A stretch of DNA of 64,000 bases from Sphingobacterium sp. (GCA_031286695.1 JAITTY010000001.1:124001-188000); one strand, 5' to 3'; shown: positions 1 through 8,673, counted from the first letter of the stretch. Program-made: numbers and translations. Notes: generated by a model not told the origin, from the letters alone.

Positions 1-191
1 CTTATTGTAATGAAGGGGACCTGGAATGGATCTCAGCCACTGAATTGGAATCTATTCCGACACCTTTAACTGATCTTTATATCTATGATTACGTGGCCAA
101 GGGAAAGCCTTTTGCTTTTAATGCCATTTATGATGCAGCATTAAATTTGACAGCGTTATTGGAACAATATAGCAATACCAAGATCAAGTAG
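1..191 (+). CDS. Nudix hydrolase, C-terminal part (cut by window start)
   Basis: The reading frame is open from base 3 and stops with TAG at 189-191, giving about 62 residues. The sequence (NEGDLEWISATELESIPTP, then LYIYDYVAKGKPF) resembles the C-terminal half of Nudix hydrolases of the MutT type. In that family a beta strand reading E-G-x-L-x-W is followed by the substrate-side helix. The Nudix box itself lies outside the window, so activity cannot be judged. It lies 26 bases before the HAD phosphatase gene on the same strand and may share its transcript. Family assignment is by recognition of the tail only. Confidence 0.55.
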   Translation, partial: YCNEGDLEWISATELESIPTPLTDLYIYDYVAKGKPFAFNAIYDAALNLTALLEQYSNTKIK

Positions 192-217
192 AACTCGTAA
201 ATTGAATAAGAATTAAA

Positions 218-919
218 ATGATTGTCAATAAAGATGCAATTAACGTCATCGCATTCGATGCTGATGATACATTATGGGTAAATGAACCCTATTTTCAAAA
301 AGCTGAACACGATTTTTGTGCATTATTGGAAAACTATCTTCCACAGCACGCGATATCAAAAGAACTATTTGAAACAGAAATGAACAATCTATCACTCTAT
401 GGCTATGGCGTGAAAGGCTTCATTCTTTGTATGATTGAGACTGCTAGCCGGATTTCTGCAGGGCAGCTACCGTTGAAGACAGTAAATAAAATTATCGAGA
501 TTGGACAGGATTTATTAAGAATGCCTATTGAATTACTGGATGGAGTTGAGGATACATTGGTGCAGCTCAGTGCCCATTATAAATTAATTGTAGCCACAAA
601 GGGTGATCTTCTGGATCAGGAAAGAAAGTTGAGAAATTCTGGTCTTCAAAAATTTTTTCACCATGTGGAGATTATGAGTAATAAGAAAAATGAGGATTAT
701 GTAAAATTGCTGCGAAAAATTGAATGTCAGACCGAGAGTTTCATAATGATCGGAAATTCTATTAATTCAGATATTCTGCCAGTTTTGGAAATGGGCTCGC
801 AGGCAATACATGTTCCTTATCATGTTACGTGGACACATGAACAAGCTAGTACTGAAATCAAACCCAACAATTTTCTACAGGTAGACAGCTTAGATCAATT
901 GTTACCAATCTTACTTTAA
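218..919 (+). CDS. HAD-superfamily hydrolase (phosphatase-like)
   Basis: This 233-residue cytoplasmic protein has the HAD fingerprint. Motif I is FDADDTLW, with Asp14 as the expected nucleophile and Asp16 as acid/base. Motif II is a Thr in VATKGD. The C-terminal acidic motif is MIGNSINSDILP. The helical cap between residues 25 and 95 points to a subfamily I enzyme such as the phosphoglycolate-phosphatase/YjjG-like group. The substrate cannot be read from sequence. The gene follows a Nudix gene by 26 bases, so both may act on nucleotides or other phosphorylated metabolites (inference). A strong terminator follows immediately. Confidence 0.85.
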   Translation: MIVNKDAINVIAFDADDTLWVNEPYFQKAEHDFCALLENYLPQHAISKELFETEMNNLSLYGYGVKGFILCMIETASRISAGQLPLKTVNKIIEIGQDLLRMPIELLDGVEDTLVQLSAHYKLIVATKGDLLDQERKLRNSGLQKFFHHVEIMSNKKNEDYVKLLRKIECQTESFIMIGNSINSDILPVLEMGSQAIHVPYHVTWTHEQASTEIKPNNFLQVDSLDQLLPILL

Positions 920-920
920 C

Positions 921-950
921 AAAAAATGCGCATCTAGATGCGCATTTTTT
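921..950 (+). terminator. Rho-independent terminator after HAD gene
   Basis: A perfect 30-base palindrome: A6, then TGCGCATCTAGATGCGCA, then T6. It starts two bases after the stop codon of the HAD gene. The A and T runs on both sides would let it work in either direction. Confidence 0.85.
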
Positions 951-955
951 GTTAT

Positions 956-1075
956 TTACAAGAGTGTATCCGCGATCCTGAGCGTCTGAAAATTATTGCT
1001 ATTTCTGAACGGTTTGGCTTATCGCCGACCTATCTAGGTATCTATTTTCGTAAACAGAGCAGACATCGTTTTTAA
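956..1075 (+). pseudogene. Remnant of an AraC-family regulator (helix-turn-helix fragment)
   Basis: One frame from 956 to the TAA at 1073-1075 reads about 39 residues, including IRDPERLKIIAISERFGL and SPTYLGIYFRKQS. This is the first helix-turn-helix and linker of AraC/XylS activators, whose usual pattern is ISPTYLGxYFKKQTG. There is no start codon, no effector domain and no second helix-turn-helix. The fragment begins right behind the terminator of the previous gene. I read it as the decayed end of a lost AraC gene rather than a functional peptide. Confidence 0.6.
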
Positions 1076-1177
1076 TACTGATCAATTTAAACCATTTCTG
1101 CTGTTGAAAGTACTATTGAATTAAGCAAAACAATTAACTATTTTTTTTGTTATCCATAAACACTATTAACCTGTCGT

Positions 1178-2905
1178 ATGGGAACAATTAAAAGATATCT
1201 ATTTCTCCTTCTTCCACTTTTTGTTTTTGCTTGCAAAAGCAATCAGCCGAAAGGAGATTTAATCTATTTTGGCGGAGATATTATTACGATGGAAGATGCG
1301 TTTCCACAGGTAGAAGCTCTCGTATTAAAGGATGGAAAGATTATTTTTGTCGGAAGTCAACAAAAAGCAAATACCTATATAGGAGATAATACGCAGCAAA
1401 TTGATTTAAAAGGGAAAACATTGCTGCCCGGTTTTATCGACGCACATGGACATATTACTTCAAGAGCTGGAATGGAACAAGCAATAGATCTTTCTCCAAG
1501 TCCTTATGGAACCGTAAACTCTATACCCGACCTTCAAAAGGCTTTAACAACAGTTATTCAGCAGATGAAACCAGGATCTTCCGTTCCGATATTGGGAAAC
1601 GGTTATGACGATGCCATTATGGTTGAACATCGTCATCCGACTCGTGTAGAGCTGGATGCCGTAAGCACCACAAATCCTATTATTGTCATTCATGCATCTG
1701 GTCATGCCAGTGTTGTAAATAGTGCTATGCTTACTTTACTGGGTATTGCCGAAAATGCAAAAGATCCGGAAGGAGGCCATTACGGTCGAACGTCAGATCA
1801 TCGTCTAAACGGAAAACTGGAAGAAAATGCATCTTTTGCCGCTTTGGTGAAGTTAACAGAAATGATGCCCAAGCCTAAGTCTATTAAAAACGAACTATCC
1901 CAATCTCTAAAAGATTTTATCAAGGCTCAAGATGAATGGCTTAGTTATGGTCAGACGACAATATGTGACGGACGATCTATGGGGGTGAGTGTCGGCTTAC
2001 TGAAAGAAGCTGCTGCCAAAAACCTTCTCAAAGCAGATGTGGTATATTTCCCAGATTTTGAAGCGAATAAAGCAGATTGGGAATCCTTTAGGCCCAATTA
2101 TATGAAATATGAAAAGCGACTGAAATTTGGCGGTTTTAAATTCTCCGATGATGGTTCACCTCAAGGAAAGACGGCCTGGCTTACACAGCCCTACCTCATC
2201 CCACCTGAAGGACAATCCGCGGATTATAAGGGTTTTCCAATTTTTTCAGACGAAACCCTCTATAATGATCTAAAAACAGTATTCTCAAATCATATCACAG
2301 CGCAGCTTCACGTTAATGGTGATGCGGCAATAGACCAAGCACTTCGTGTGATCGGCAGATTGAAGGAAGAGGGGATTTATAAGCCGGAACTTAGAGCGAC
2401 TTTGATTCATGTGCAGAACAGCAGACCCGATCACATAGCCAAAATAAAAGAAATTGGTGTTATTCCTTCATACTTCTCAGCTCATGTCTATTTATGGGGA
2501 GATTGGCACTATCGAAGTGTTTTTGGACCTAAACGCGCTGCATTTATCAGTCCAGCTCAATCAGCCAAAAAAGCTGGAATATTGTTTACTATCCACCATG
2601 ATAGCCCTGTGACACCACCAGATCTATTGACTGGTGTCTATGCTGCTGTTAATCGGACGACCCGTTCAGGAATGGTCTTGGGGCCAGACGAGCGGATCGA
2701 TGTAATTGATGCCTTAAAAGCAATTACGATTAATGCCGCCTATCAATATCAGGAGGAAAAAAGTAAGGGGTCTCTGAAGGAGGGAAAACTGGCAGACTTG
2801 GTTATTTTGGATAAAAATCCATTAACAATTGAATCTCAAAAACTAAAGGATATCAAAGTACTTGAAACCATCAAAGAAGGGGTTACAGTTTTTAGAAGAG
2901 AATAA
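1178..2905 (+). CDS. Amidohydrolase family lipoprotein (YtcJ-like, Amidohydro_3)
   Basis: The 575-residue protein begins with a lipoprotein signal peptide (lipobox FVFAC, Cys19), so it is probably anchored in an envelope membrane. The mature part opens with the small beta domain typical of metal-dependent amidohydrolases (GGDIITMEDAFP, LKDGKIIFVG). The metal-binding HxH is at residues 90-92 in GFIDAHGHI. A late histidine/aspartate region (IHHDSPVTPPD) and the C-terminal KEGKLADLVILDKNPL strand complete the fold. YtcJ-type enzymes hydrolyse amides or imines, but the substrate here is unknown. It is preceded by about 100 bases with no obvious operon partner. Family assignment is secure; function is general only. 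Confidence 0.88.
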   Translation: MGTIKRYLFLLLPLFVFACKSNQPKGDLIYFGGDIITMEDAFPQVEALVLKDGKIIFVGSQQKANTYIGDNTQQIDLKGKTLLPGFIDAHGHITSRAGMEQAIDLSPSPYGTVNSIPDLQKALTTVIQQMKPGSSVPILGNGYDDAIMVEHRHPTRVELDAVSTTNPIIVIHASGHASVVNSAMLTLLGIAENAKDPEGGHYGRTSDHRLNGKLEENASFAALVKLTEMMPKPKSIKNELSQSLKDFIKAQDEWLSYGQTTICDGRSMGVSVGLLKEAAAKNLLKADVVYFPDFEANKADWESFRPNYMKYEKRLKFGGFKFSDDGSPQGKTAWLTQPYLIPPEGQSADYKGFPIFSDETLYNDLKTVFSNHITAQLHVNGDAAIDQALRVIGRLKEEGIYKPELRATLIHVQNSRPDHIAKIKEIGVIPSYFSAHVYLWGDWHYRSVFGPKRAAFISPAQSAKKAGILFTIHHDSPVTPPDLLTGVYAAVNRTTRSGMVLGPDERIDVIDALKAITINAAYQYQEEKSKGSLKEGKLADLVILDKNPLTIESQKLKDIKVLETIKEGVTVFRRE

Positions 2906-3005
2906 GACAATGTCAATTGACCTGTAACAATACTTTTTATTTTTTTGATTGCGCCAATATTTTGTAATAAATCCAATACTGATCATTCTTATAATAGCCT
3001 GCAAT

Positions 3006-3164
3006 TTATTTCGCAGAAATAGCGAATAATAAGTTCTCCCATACAAATATTAATTCGTTTATAGCTTTTATGATTTGTCGTCTATCTTTATATTCAATCA
3101 GTTCTAAATGTCTCATTTTTGGTGGCCAATAGAGATATTTGTTACATGGTATAGGAAAGCTCAT
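3006..3164 (-). CDS. Possible 52-residue protein or gene remnant in the 2906-3206 gap
   Basis: The 301-base stretch between the amidohydrolase and the next gene holds a minus-strand frame starting at ATG 3162-3164 and ending at TAA 3006-3008. It has a protein-like composition (CNKYLYWPPKMRHLELIEYK, then INELIFVWENLL). The frame remains open upstream of this ATG into the next gene, so it could be the tail of a decayed gene. I recognise no family. The rest of the gap shows nothing I can interpret. Confidence 0.25.
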   Translation of the reverse strand: MSFPIPCNKYLYWPPKMRHLELIEYKDRRQIIKAINELIFVWENLLFAISAK

Positions 3165-3206
3165 TTCACATGATCGCCTTCTGCTACGATAATCAAGAAA
3201 TAAAAC

Positions 3207-3932
3207 ATGAAAATAGCTTTGATAATTCTTTTTTCTCTAAGCCTCGTTTACGGCCAATCTAAACAAGATGTGACGGTAGGCTATGGAGATAGATATGACA
3301 GTCTTCCTAAATTAAAATTCTACATCGCAACAGCAGATGATTATAATGAAGCATTTAGTAACAGTAGTACTTCAAACAGAACTTTTACGTTTGAAAAGAA
3401 AAATTTAGTGGTTCCAACAGGAAAAGGCAATCTAAAATTTAAAAAGTATGATTCTTCACTAGGGCAGGGTGATGGATTTAGAGGTTGGGAGTATAAGGGT
3501 TATCTTCCACAGCTCAAAACGCATATTCTAATTAGCAATCATGTGGCCGAATCTTTGGGATTTAGTGATCTTGTTTTATTGGATAGCATCGACGGTAGCC
3601 AGTACACAATCGCTTCGGTTGGTGATGGTGCTGTTGAGATTCCTATTCCATCACCAGATGGGCACTTTCTTGCTTATTATTATAATCAGGTATATGCGCC
3701 TAATAGTTGTTTTATAGGTATTCTTACCGTCCGCAAGGGACAAACCCCATTGCGGATTAATCTGGCAGAACACAGCAGTTTTGAAACGGATGACTGGGCT
3801 GTGGAAAATATCAGATGGGTGGACGGGACCACAATCATTATAGAAGCTTATAAATTTAAAAAGGTTGGTAATGAAAACAGTAAACAATTTATGTATTACA
3901 GTACTCAGATCAATCAAAAACACATCAATTAA
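3207..3932 (+). CDS. Secreted protein of unknown function
   Basis: 241 residues with an N-terminal signal peptide (MKIALIILFSLSLVYGQS, likely cleaved after VYG or GQS), so it is exported to the periplasm or beyond. The mature part contains strands that look like beta-propeller blades, notably IPIPSPDGHFLAYYYNQ (around residue 147) and a WVDGTTIIIEAYKF strand near the end. No catalytic motif or domain is recognisable. It stands alone on the plus strand with 197 bases before the next gene. A propeller-like fold is a guess from strand pattern only. Confidence 0.6.
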   Translation: MKIALIILFSLSLVYGQSKQDVTVGYGDRYDSLPKLKFYIATADDYNEAFSNSSTSNRTFTFEKKNLVVPTGKGNLKFKKYDSSLGQGDGFRGWEYKGYLPQLKTHILISNHVAESLGFSDLVLLDSIDGSQYTIASVGDGAVEIPIPSPDGHFLAYYYNQVYAPNSCFIGILTVRKGQTPLRINLAEHSSFETDDWAVENIRWVDGTTIIIEAYKFKKVGNENSKQFMYYSTQINQKHIN

Positions 3933-4129
3933 CGCCAAATAGAATTATCTAAAATAGCATAGAAAACAAAGATTTATTGAAATGGCAATCCCTGAAAATT
4001 TCACCGGTTTAAATTCCAGTTACACTGATGGAATATAAAAATTATAGTCTATCTAGAACGAGAGAGTTCTACATTGACAACTAAAGAAAAAATTCACCAA
4101 AGGGTACCCCGATTAACATTGGAAGGTTT

Positions 4130-4861
4130 ATGAAACGAATGCTGCATATCATCATTTTAGCGACTGGGACATTTTGTTCCTGCAATAACCCTAGTATAGA
4201 GCAACAAAAGCAAAATTTAAAGCAAATTGAACATCATGTTGATCATGAAGCAAACATATCTGATCAGAAAATTAATACAGTCTCTACTGTAAAAGCTATA
4301 GATGAGACGAAGTCCAATACAACAATAAAGTTCAATGATCTTACGGTTTCTATTCAAGACCTGGCAATTTTTGACCCAGATAAAATGGATAGGATACAAG
4401 GTGACACAGTGGAGATAGAAGTTGAGATCGGGGAAAGCATTGAAGGAAGTTTTATTTCTATTTTAGGCGATCATATTAGCGATTTGCGGATAGAACAACG
4501 CTATGAAACCAGCGCAACCATTATGAATGAAGGCCCCCATTGTGACCTCAACGAGTGGAAACATTTCAACTCGGCTTGGAAATCATTAAAGCAAAATGGA
4601 AATGGGCAATTTTTAAGTACGGAATATACCGAGGAGGAACATACTATCTTTCCCGAGGTATCCATGGATGAGCTAAAGCAGAAAGTAAAAGAACAGTGTG
4701 GCGAAGAATGGTTTAAACTTTTAGTGAAGGTAAAATCGCCTACAGAATACCCTTGCGCTATCGGTATAAGTCGATATTTCTTGCGAATCACAGGCATCCA
4801 GAAAGACAATGGAAAAAAAGTAACTAAGTTAATCGTCTTCAAAACTCCGATGGGGTGTTAA
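4130..4861 (+). CDS. Lipoprotein of unknown function
   Basis: 243 residues. The start gives a lipoprotein signal (MKRMLHIIILATGTFCSC, lipid-modified Cys at 16 or 18), so the product should be membrane-anchored in the envelope. Residues 20-65 are a hydrophilic, Gln/Lys-rich linker. The rest is a mixed alpha/beta domain containing three cysteines (HCDLNEW, KEQCGEEW, EYPCAIG), which could form disulphides in the periplasm. No family is recognised. The downstream membrane protein starts 50 bases later on the same strand and may be co-transcribed. Confidence 0.6.
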   Translation: MKRMLHIIILATGTFCSCNNPSIEQQKQNLKQIEHHVDHEANISDQKINTVSTVKAIDETKSNTTIKFNDLTVSIQDLAIFDPDKMDRIQGDTVEIEVEIGESIEGSFISILGDHISDLRIEQRYETSATIMNEGPHCDLNEWKHFNSAWKSLKQNGNGQFLSTEYTEEEHTIFPEVSMDELKQKVKEQCGEEWFKLLVKVKSPTEYPCAIGISRYFLRITGIQKDNGKKVTKLIVFKTPMGC

Positions 4862-4911
4862 GGTTACCAATTGCGTAATTGGGTATAAATAGCAAAGGTA
4901 AACGCTAAAAT

Positions 4912-6270
4912 ATGACTGAACGCTTAAAGATCCTTATTTCACCTCTTTTTATCCTTTTTCTGACGCTATTGATTACCAACGACTTTTTTTTGAAAGTCGA
5001 ATTCCATAATGCAATTACGGGAAAGCTTTCTGATTTTAGCGGGCTGTTTATCTTTCCTATTTTCTGGTCCGTGATCTTTCCTCAACGAAAACTGCTTGTC
5101 TTTATCTCTACAGCGGTCTTATTTACTTTTTGGAAGAGCGAATATTCCGAGGGGCTTATTGAATTTTTAACGCGCCATTTCAATATTGGCCGAACGGTGG
5201 ACCTATCCGATCTGATTGCTTTGCCCATGCTTTTGTTTGCGTGGTTTTACATGGAAAATAATTCAATGCGATGGAGCAATCCAACGTTAATGGTTCGATT
5301 GACTGCCTGCTTTATTGGTATTGTCACAGTTTTTTCGTTTTGCGCCACCAGCCAGCTCAGATATATCCAATCTTTCGATCAGCCGCAGTATGTATTGCTA
5401 AAAGATCCGACACTGCAGGAGTTTCATTCTTATGATGAATTTGAATTTTACAAAAGAGACTCTTTTCTTGTTGTCAAAATAAATTATTTGAATATTGGTG
5501 AGCCGGTCGAGAGTGATGATTACAATAAGAATCAATCCATTAAAAACCTAGACCAAGATATTTTGCGCCTTATTGGAGATAGCGCAAGTCTGGTTCCCTT
5601 AGAGAAAATAACTTTGCTGACGATAGATACAGAACGAAGCGTTGATTCTTTGAGATTTAATGGTGGGCGACTTGACGGAAGGTTTACAAGAACAAAAGGC
5701 GGTAAACGGATTATGGAGGGATTTTATAAAATGGGGCTGGAAGATTCCACTTGGACCATCAGAGACACTATAGGTAACCATAAAGTGGTAAAAACTTTTG
5801 TTAACGGAGAAGCTAACCATATCCAGTACTTTAGCGATGATAAACTTAAATCATCTTCAAGAATCAATACCCGTTCTGATACCATATTTAATACCTACAT
5901 GAAGCTGGCTACGCTGATTCTATGTATGGTGGGTATATGTTATCTATTGCATAAAAACCATCGCAATACTGCTCAAGGGCACTTTGAACTTAAGCTAGGA
6001 TGGAAGTTGCTGCTATGTTTTCTTGCGCCACTTTTGATCTGGCTGTTTTACATTGGTATCATGTTATTGTTTGTGAATGATGGTCTGGATACTTTTACGG
6101 TCATAGCGACTTTGTTTTTTATTTTTATTATCTTCTTACCGTTGATGTTTGTCGTTGTATTTTTGATCAAACTCGGGAAGGAGATAGATATTTTTCTGTA
6201 CCTCCTTTTATTCGCACTTGCATGCAGTGCCTTGGCAATATATATCAGGCTGGAAGCACTTTCTAATTAA
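4912..6270 (+). CDS. Multi-pass membrane protein with an internal soluble MORN/YwqK-like segment
   Basis: 452 residues. About four transmembrane helices lie in residues 6-150 and about four more in residues 325-448. Between them is a roughly 170-residue hydrophilic segment (about 150-320). It contains short Gly/Tyr/Phe repeats of the kind seen in MORN_2/YwqK antitoxin-like proteins (GGRLDGRFTRTKGGKRIMEG, then VVKTFVNGEANHIQYF). The N-terminal HNAITGKLSDFSGLF stretch looks conserved rather than random, but I cannot name the family. No catalytic residues stand out. It lies 50 bases after the unknown lipoprotein and convergent to the LytTR regulator gene. Confidence 0.6.
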   Translation: MTERLKILISPLFILFLTLLITNDFFLKVEFHNAITGKLSDFSGLFIFPIFWSVIFPQRKLLVFISTAVLFTFWKSEYSEGLIEFLTRHFNIGRTVDLSDLIALPMLLFAWFYMENNSMRWSNPTLMVRLTACFIGIVTVFSFCATSQLRYIQSFDQPQYVLLKDPTLQEFHSYDEFEFYKRDSFLVVKINYLNIGEPVESDDYNKNQSIKNLDQDILRLIGDSASLVPLEKITLLTIDTERSVDSLRFNGGRLDGRFTRTKGGKRIMEGFYKMGLEDSTWTIRDTIGNHKVVKTFVNGEANHIQYFSDDKLKSSSRINTRSDTIFNTYMKLATLILCMVGICYLLHKNHRNTAQGHFELKLGWKLLLCFLAPLLIWLFYIGIMLLFVNDGLDTFTVIATLFFIFIIFLPLMFVVVFLIKLGKEIDIFLYLLLFALACSALAIYIRLEALSN

Positions 6271-6311
6271 AATTACGCTGTCGGTGAATGGTTAGAGATA
6301 AACAGTATCCA

Positions 6312-7076
6312 TTAGCGATCTTCCAGCCAGCTTAGGAATTGTGATGTTTTATCTTTACCAATCAGTAGTTTCTCGGCAGTAGGAATCGTCAGTTTTACAA
6401 GCAGTTTTCTTCCAAAATAGTGTTCAACTTCCTTGATCGCTGAAAAACTAATGAGGTATTGCCTATTAAGTCTGAAGAACTGTTTGCTGGACAACAGGCC
6501 TGCTAAATGATCCAATGATTGATTTAAATCGTATTCCTCGCCTTTGAAAGTGACCAGAGAAGGAGAGGTATAATTGATATAGAAATAAGCAATATCATCT
6601 GTTTTTACCGTCAGATATTTATTGTGTTTAAAAACAAGAAAGCTCGTCTTTTTATTTTCACCGCCGTTGATCTTGCTGATAAGCTCTGTGAGATCATTAC
6701 CCGAAATCTTTTGAAAGAAATTTTTGAAATTATCAACTTTTTCAAAAGCACTTCTAAGGTCCTCTTCTGAGAATGGTTTGAGCAGGTAATCAATTCCATT
6801 TTCCTTTATAGCTTCCATGGCAAATTCCCCAAAGGCAGTACAAAAGATAACTGGACATAGGATCTTGACAGACTTAAAGATATCAAAGCTGATGCCATCA
6901 GACAATTGGATATCCATAAAGATCAAATCGGGAGTACCTGTATTGGAAAGATAATCTATAGCGCCTTCGACGCTCTGAATTTTGGAAAGGATGCGAGAAT
7001 CTGGACGTAACTTCAAAATTAGATTTTCAAGTGAACGCGCCGCCTTTATTTCATCTTCAATGATTAGGATGTTCAT
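6312..7076 (-). CDS. LytTR-family response regulator
   Basis: 254 residues with two domains. The CheY-like receiver (residues 2-118) shows the acidic pair Glu7/Asp8, the phosphoacceptor Asp55 in LIFMDIQLSDG and the conserved KPF loop. The LytTR DNA-binding domain (about 150-250) contains FRLNRQYLISFSAIKEVE and a typical basic end. These regulators are phosphorylated by His_kinase-type sensors and bind direct repeats in promoters. The gene overlaps the upstream histidine kinase gene by 4 bases, so the two form a co-translated pair. The target genes cannot be read from this window. Confidence 0.93.
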   Translation of the reverse strand: MNILIIEDEIKAARSLENLILKLRPDSRILSKIQSVEGAIDYLSNTGTPDLIFMDIQLSDGISFDIFKSVKILCPVIFCTAFGEFAMEAIKENGIDYLLKPFSEEDLRSAFEKVDNFKNFFQKISGNDLTELISKINGGENKKTSFLVFKHNKYLTVKTDDIAYFYINYTSPSLVTFKGEEYDLNQSLDHLAGLLSSKQFFRLNRQYLISFSAIKEVEHYFGRKLLVKLTIPTAEKLLIGKDKTSQFLSWLEDR

Positions 7077-8095
7077 ATAGTATGTATTATGGGAAGTTTT
7101 ATGGTAAAGATATCGTCTGTTTTCAAAATTTTAATTTCTTTATCAGAGAGGTGAAGATAACGCTGACCTATATTTTTAATTCCAAGTCCGGTCGATGGTT
7201 CGGGAATTTTTCTTTCCTGAAGGTTATTCTCGACGATGAGATAGTCTTCTTCGTGATAGACTCGGATATGAAGCGGTTTTTCCAATGAAACAATATTGTG
7301 CTTGATACAATTTTCGATGAGTAGCTGAAGGGTAAAAGGAGGAATGAAGGTATCCTTCACATTAGCATCAAGGTTTTGTGTTATCGTCAACCCATCTTCA
7401 AAACGTGCATTCAGCAGATAAACATAGGAGTCCATAATCGCCAACTCTTCTCTCAGCGAAAGGATATTAAGTTTAAGGCTATCTAACGTAAATCTATAGA
7501 ATGCAGCGAGCTTAATAATAAATTCGGCAGATTGGCTATCATGGCTTTCGACCATATATTTTAATGTGTTTAGACTGTTAAAAAGGAAATGTGGGTTGAC
7601 CTGCTGCTTCAATAATTCATACTGTGCTTCCAGGTTGGCCGCCATGGAACGTTCGAGCTCACGTACAACTTGTTGATTCATGTAGGTCTGGTACAAGATG
7701 TGAATGAACATATAGAACGTCAGATTTATCAATATTCCCCTTACTTCGTACATCAGCATCTTAGGACCGTAATTTAGGTGGGAGAGGATATAATATTGAA
7801 TTGAAGATAACAAAAACATAAGGATAAGACCCACGCCCAATCCTTTAAATAACTGGGGAGAAATAACGTTTTTACGACCTGTTTTCTTTGTATAGGCAGG
7901 TATAGTATAGCTATTATAATACCAGATTAACAATGCAAAACCAGAGGTTACGGCAAAATCAGCTATACCCTCAGCTGGATCAAAATGATGGTCAACAATT
8001 TTTGGTATCGAAGTAAGTATTCCCAGCGAAATTGAGCTGATCCATATTAACCGGTTTGATATCCTAAAGGGTGCTTGCTTCTTAGGCTTGAACAT
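7073..8095 (-). CDS. Sensor histidine kinase (LytS/YehU type, His_kinase family)
   Basis: From the ATG at 8093-8095 the product is 340 residues; an ATG at 8144-8146 would add 17. I prefer the inner start because the added residues are not membrane-like and would sit in an inverted repeat. Four predicted transmembrane helices fill the first 130 residues. They are followed by a coiled linker and the phosphoacceptor motif VNPHFLFNSLNTLKY (His near residue 169). The ATP-binding parts are LLIENCIKHN and GLGIKNIGQRY. There is no periplasmic sensor domain, so the stimulus is probably sensed in the membrane. It pairs with the adjacent LytTR regulator. Confidence 0.9.
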   Translation of the reverse strand: MFKPKKQAPFRISNRLIWISSISLGILTSIPKIVDHHFDPAEGIADFAVTSGFALLIWYYNSYTIPAYTKKTGRKNVISPQLFKGLGVGLILMFLLSSIQYYILSHLNYGPKMLMYEVRGILINLTFYMFIHILYQTYMNQQVVRELERSMAANLEAQYELLKQQVNPHFLFNSLNTLKYMVESHDSQSAEFIIKLAAFYRFTLDSLKLNILSLREELAIMDSYVYLLNARFEDGLTITQNLDANVKDTFIPPFTLQLLIENCIKHNIVSLEKPLHIRVYHEEDYLIVENNLQERKIPEPSTGLGIKNIGQRYLHLSDKEIKILKTDDIFTIKLPIIHTI

Positions 8096-8140
8096 GAAAA
8101 TGAGATTTATATTGCAAAAATGTGCTGATGTTTGATACCG

Positions 8141-8167
8141 CAACATATCCTTCGTTTGGATATGTTG
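8141..8167. promoter_or_regulatory. Inverted repeat upstream of the histidine kinase
   Basis: CAACATATCC and GGATATGTTG are perfect 10-base arms around a 7-base spacer, 46 bases upstream of the preferred kinase start. No T run follows in either direction, so an operator is more likely than a terminator. Whether the LytTR partner or another regulator uses it is unknown. Confidence 0.45.
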
Positions 8168-8220
8168 CGAAGGTAAAAATATTTAAATTTCACCATAAAC
8201 AGTAAAAAAACTGTATATCC

Positions 8221-8610
8221 TCATTTATGGGATAAAGCGGCCGCATAACCGGCCCCATAAAGTTTATTGAATGCGTAGTATGTTAGAAAAAGCACTGCAA
8301 AAGCTACCATTGTATCCACGGTTGAAGGTAAACCGAGGACCGCTACTTTGGAGAAAAAAGCAAATGTAATGTCAAAAAACATTCCTGCAAAGATCCATTC
8401 TTTTAAGCGATTAGGTACAAAGAATAAGATACTGCCGCAAATTTTGAATACACCTAGGATATAAATGAAATGCTCGGGATAGCCTAGTTTTAGTGTAATA
8501 TCCCAGACCACGGGATTGCGGCTAAGTTCGAAGAAGCCGCTAATGGCAAACCATAGGGACATAAAAATACGTCCGCCGAGATAGATTTTTTGATATGTTG
8601 TATTTGTCAT
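8221..8610 (-). CDS. DoxX-like small membrane protein
   Basis: 129 residues with four predicted transmembrane helices: around 10-28, 45-63, 70-92 and 98-117. The pattern GGRIFMSLWFAISGFFEL, then LKLGYPEHFIYILGVFKICG, is that of the DoxX/DoxD-like family. These proteins form small membrane subunits linked to quinone or thiol redox chemistry in some bacteria. Here the family alone does not fix a function. It is the last gene of the minus-strand island that starts near 14.1 kb, 63 bases after the alpha/beta hydrolase. A 19-base palindrome lies 15 bases before its start. Confidence 0.8.
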   Translation of the reverse strand: MTNTTYQKIYLGGRIFMSLWFAISGFFELSRNPVVWDITLKLGYPEHFIYILGVFKICGSILFFVPNRLKEWIFAGMFFDITFAFFSKVAVLGLPSTVDTMVAFAVLFLTYYAFNKLYGAGYAAALSHK

Positions 8611-8624
8611 GTCATTATTGATTT

Positions 8625-8643
8625 AAATTCCGATTCGGAATTT
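8625..8643. promoter_or_regulatory. 19-base palindrome before the DoxX-like gene
   Basis: AAATTCCGATTCGGAATTT is a perfect palindrome with 9-base arms around one central T. It lies 15 bases upstream of the DoxX start codon. Its size and symmetry fit a dimeric repressor site such as TetR, MarR or HxlR types use. It could block ribosome access as a hairpin instead. Confidence 0.5.
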
Positions 8644-8673
8644 GAGTTCTAAATGGTTGTTCAGTAAGTAGGA

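Noticed and set aside
2843..3046. 67-residue minus-strand frame over the amidohydrolase end
   Set aside because: It is mostly antisense to a well-supported gene and has no recognisable feature.
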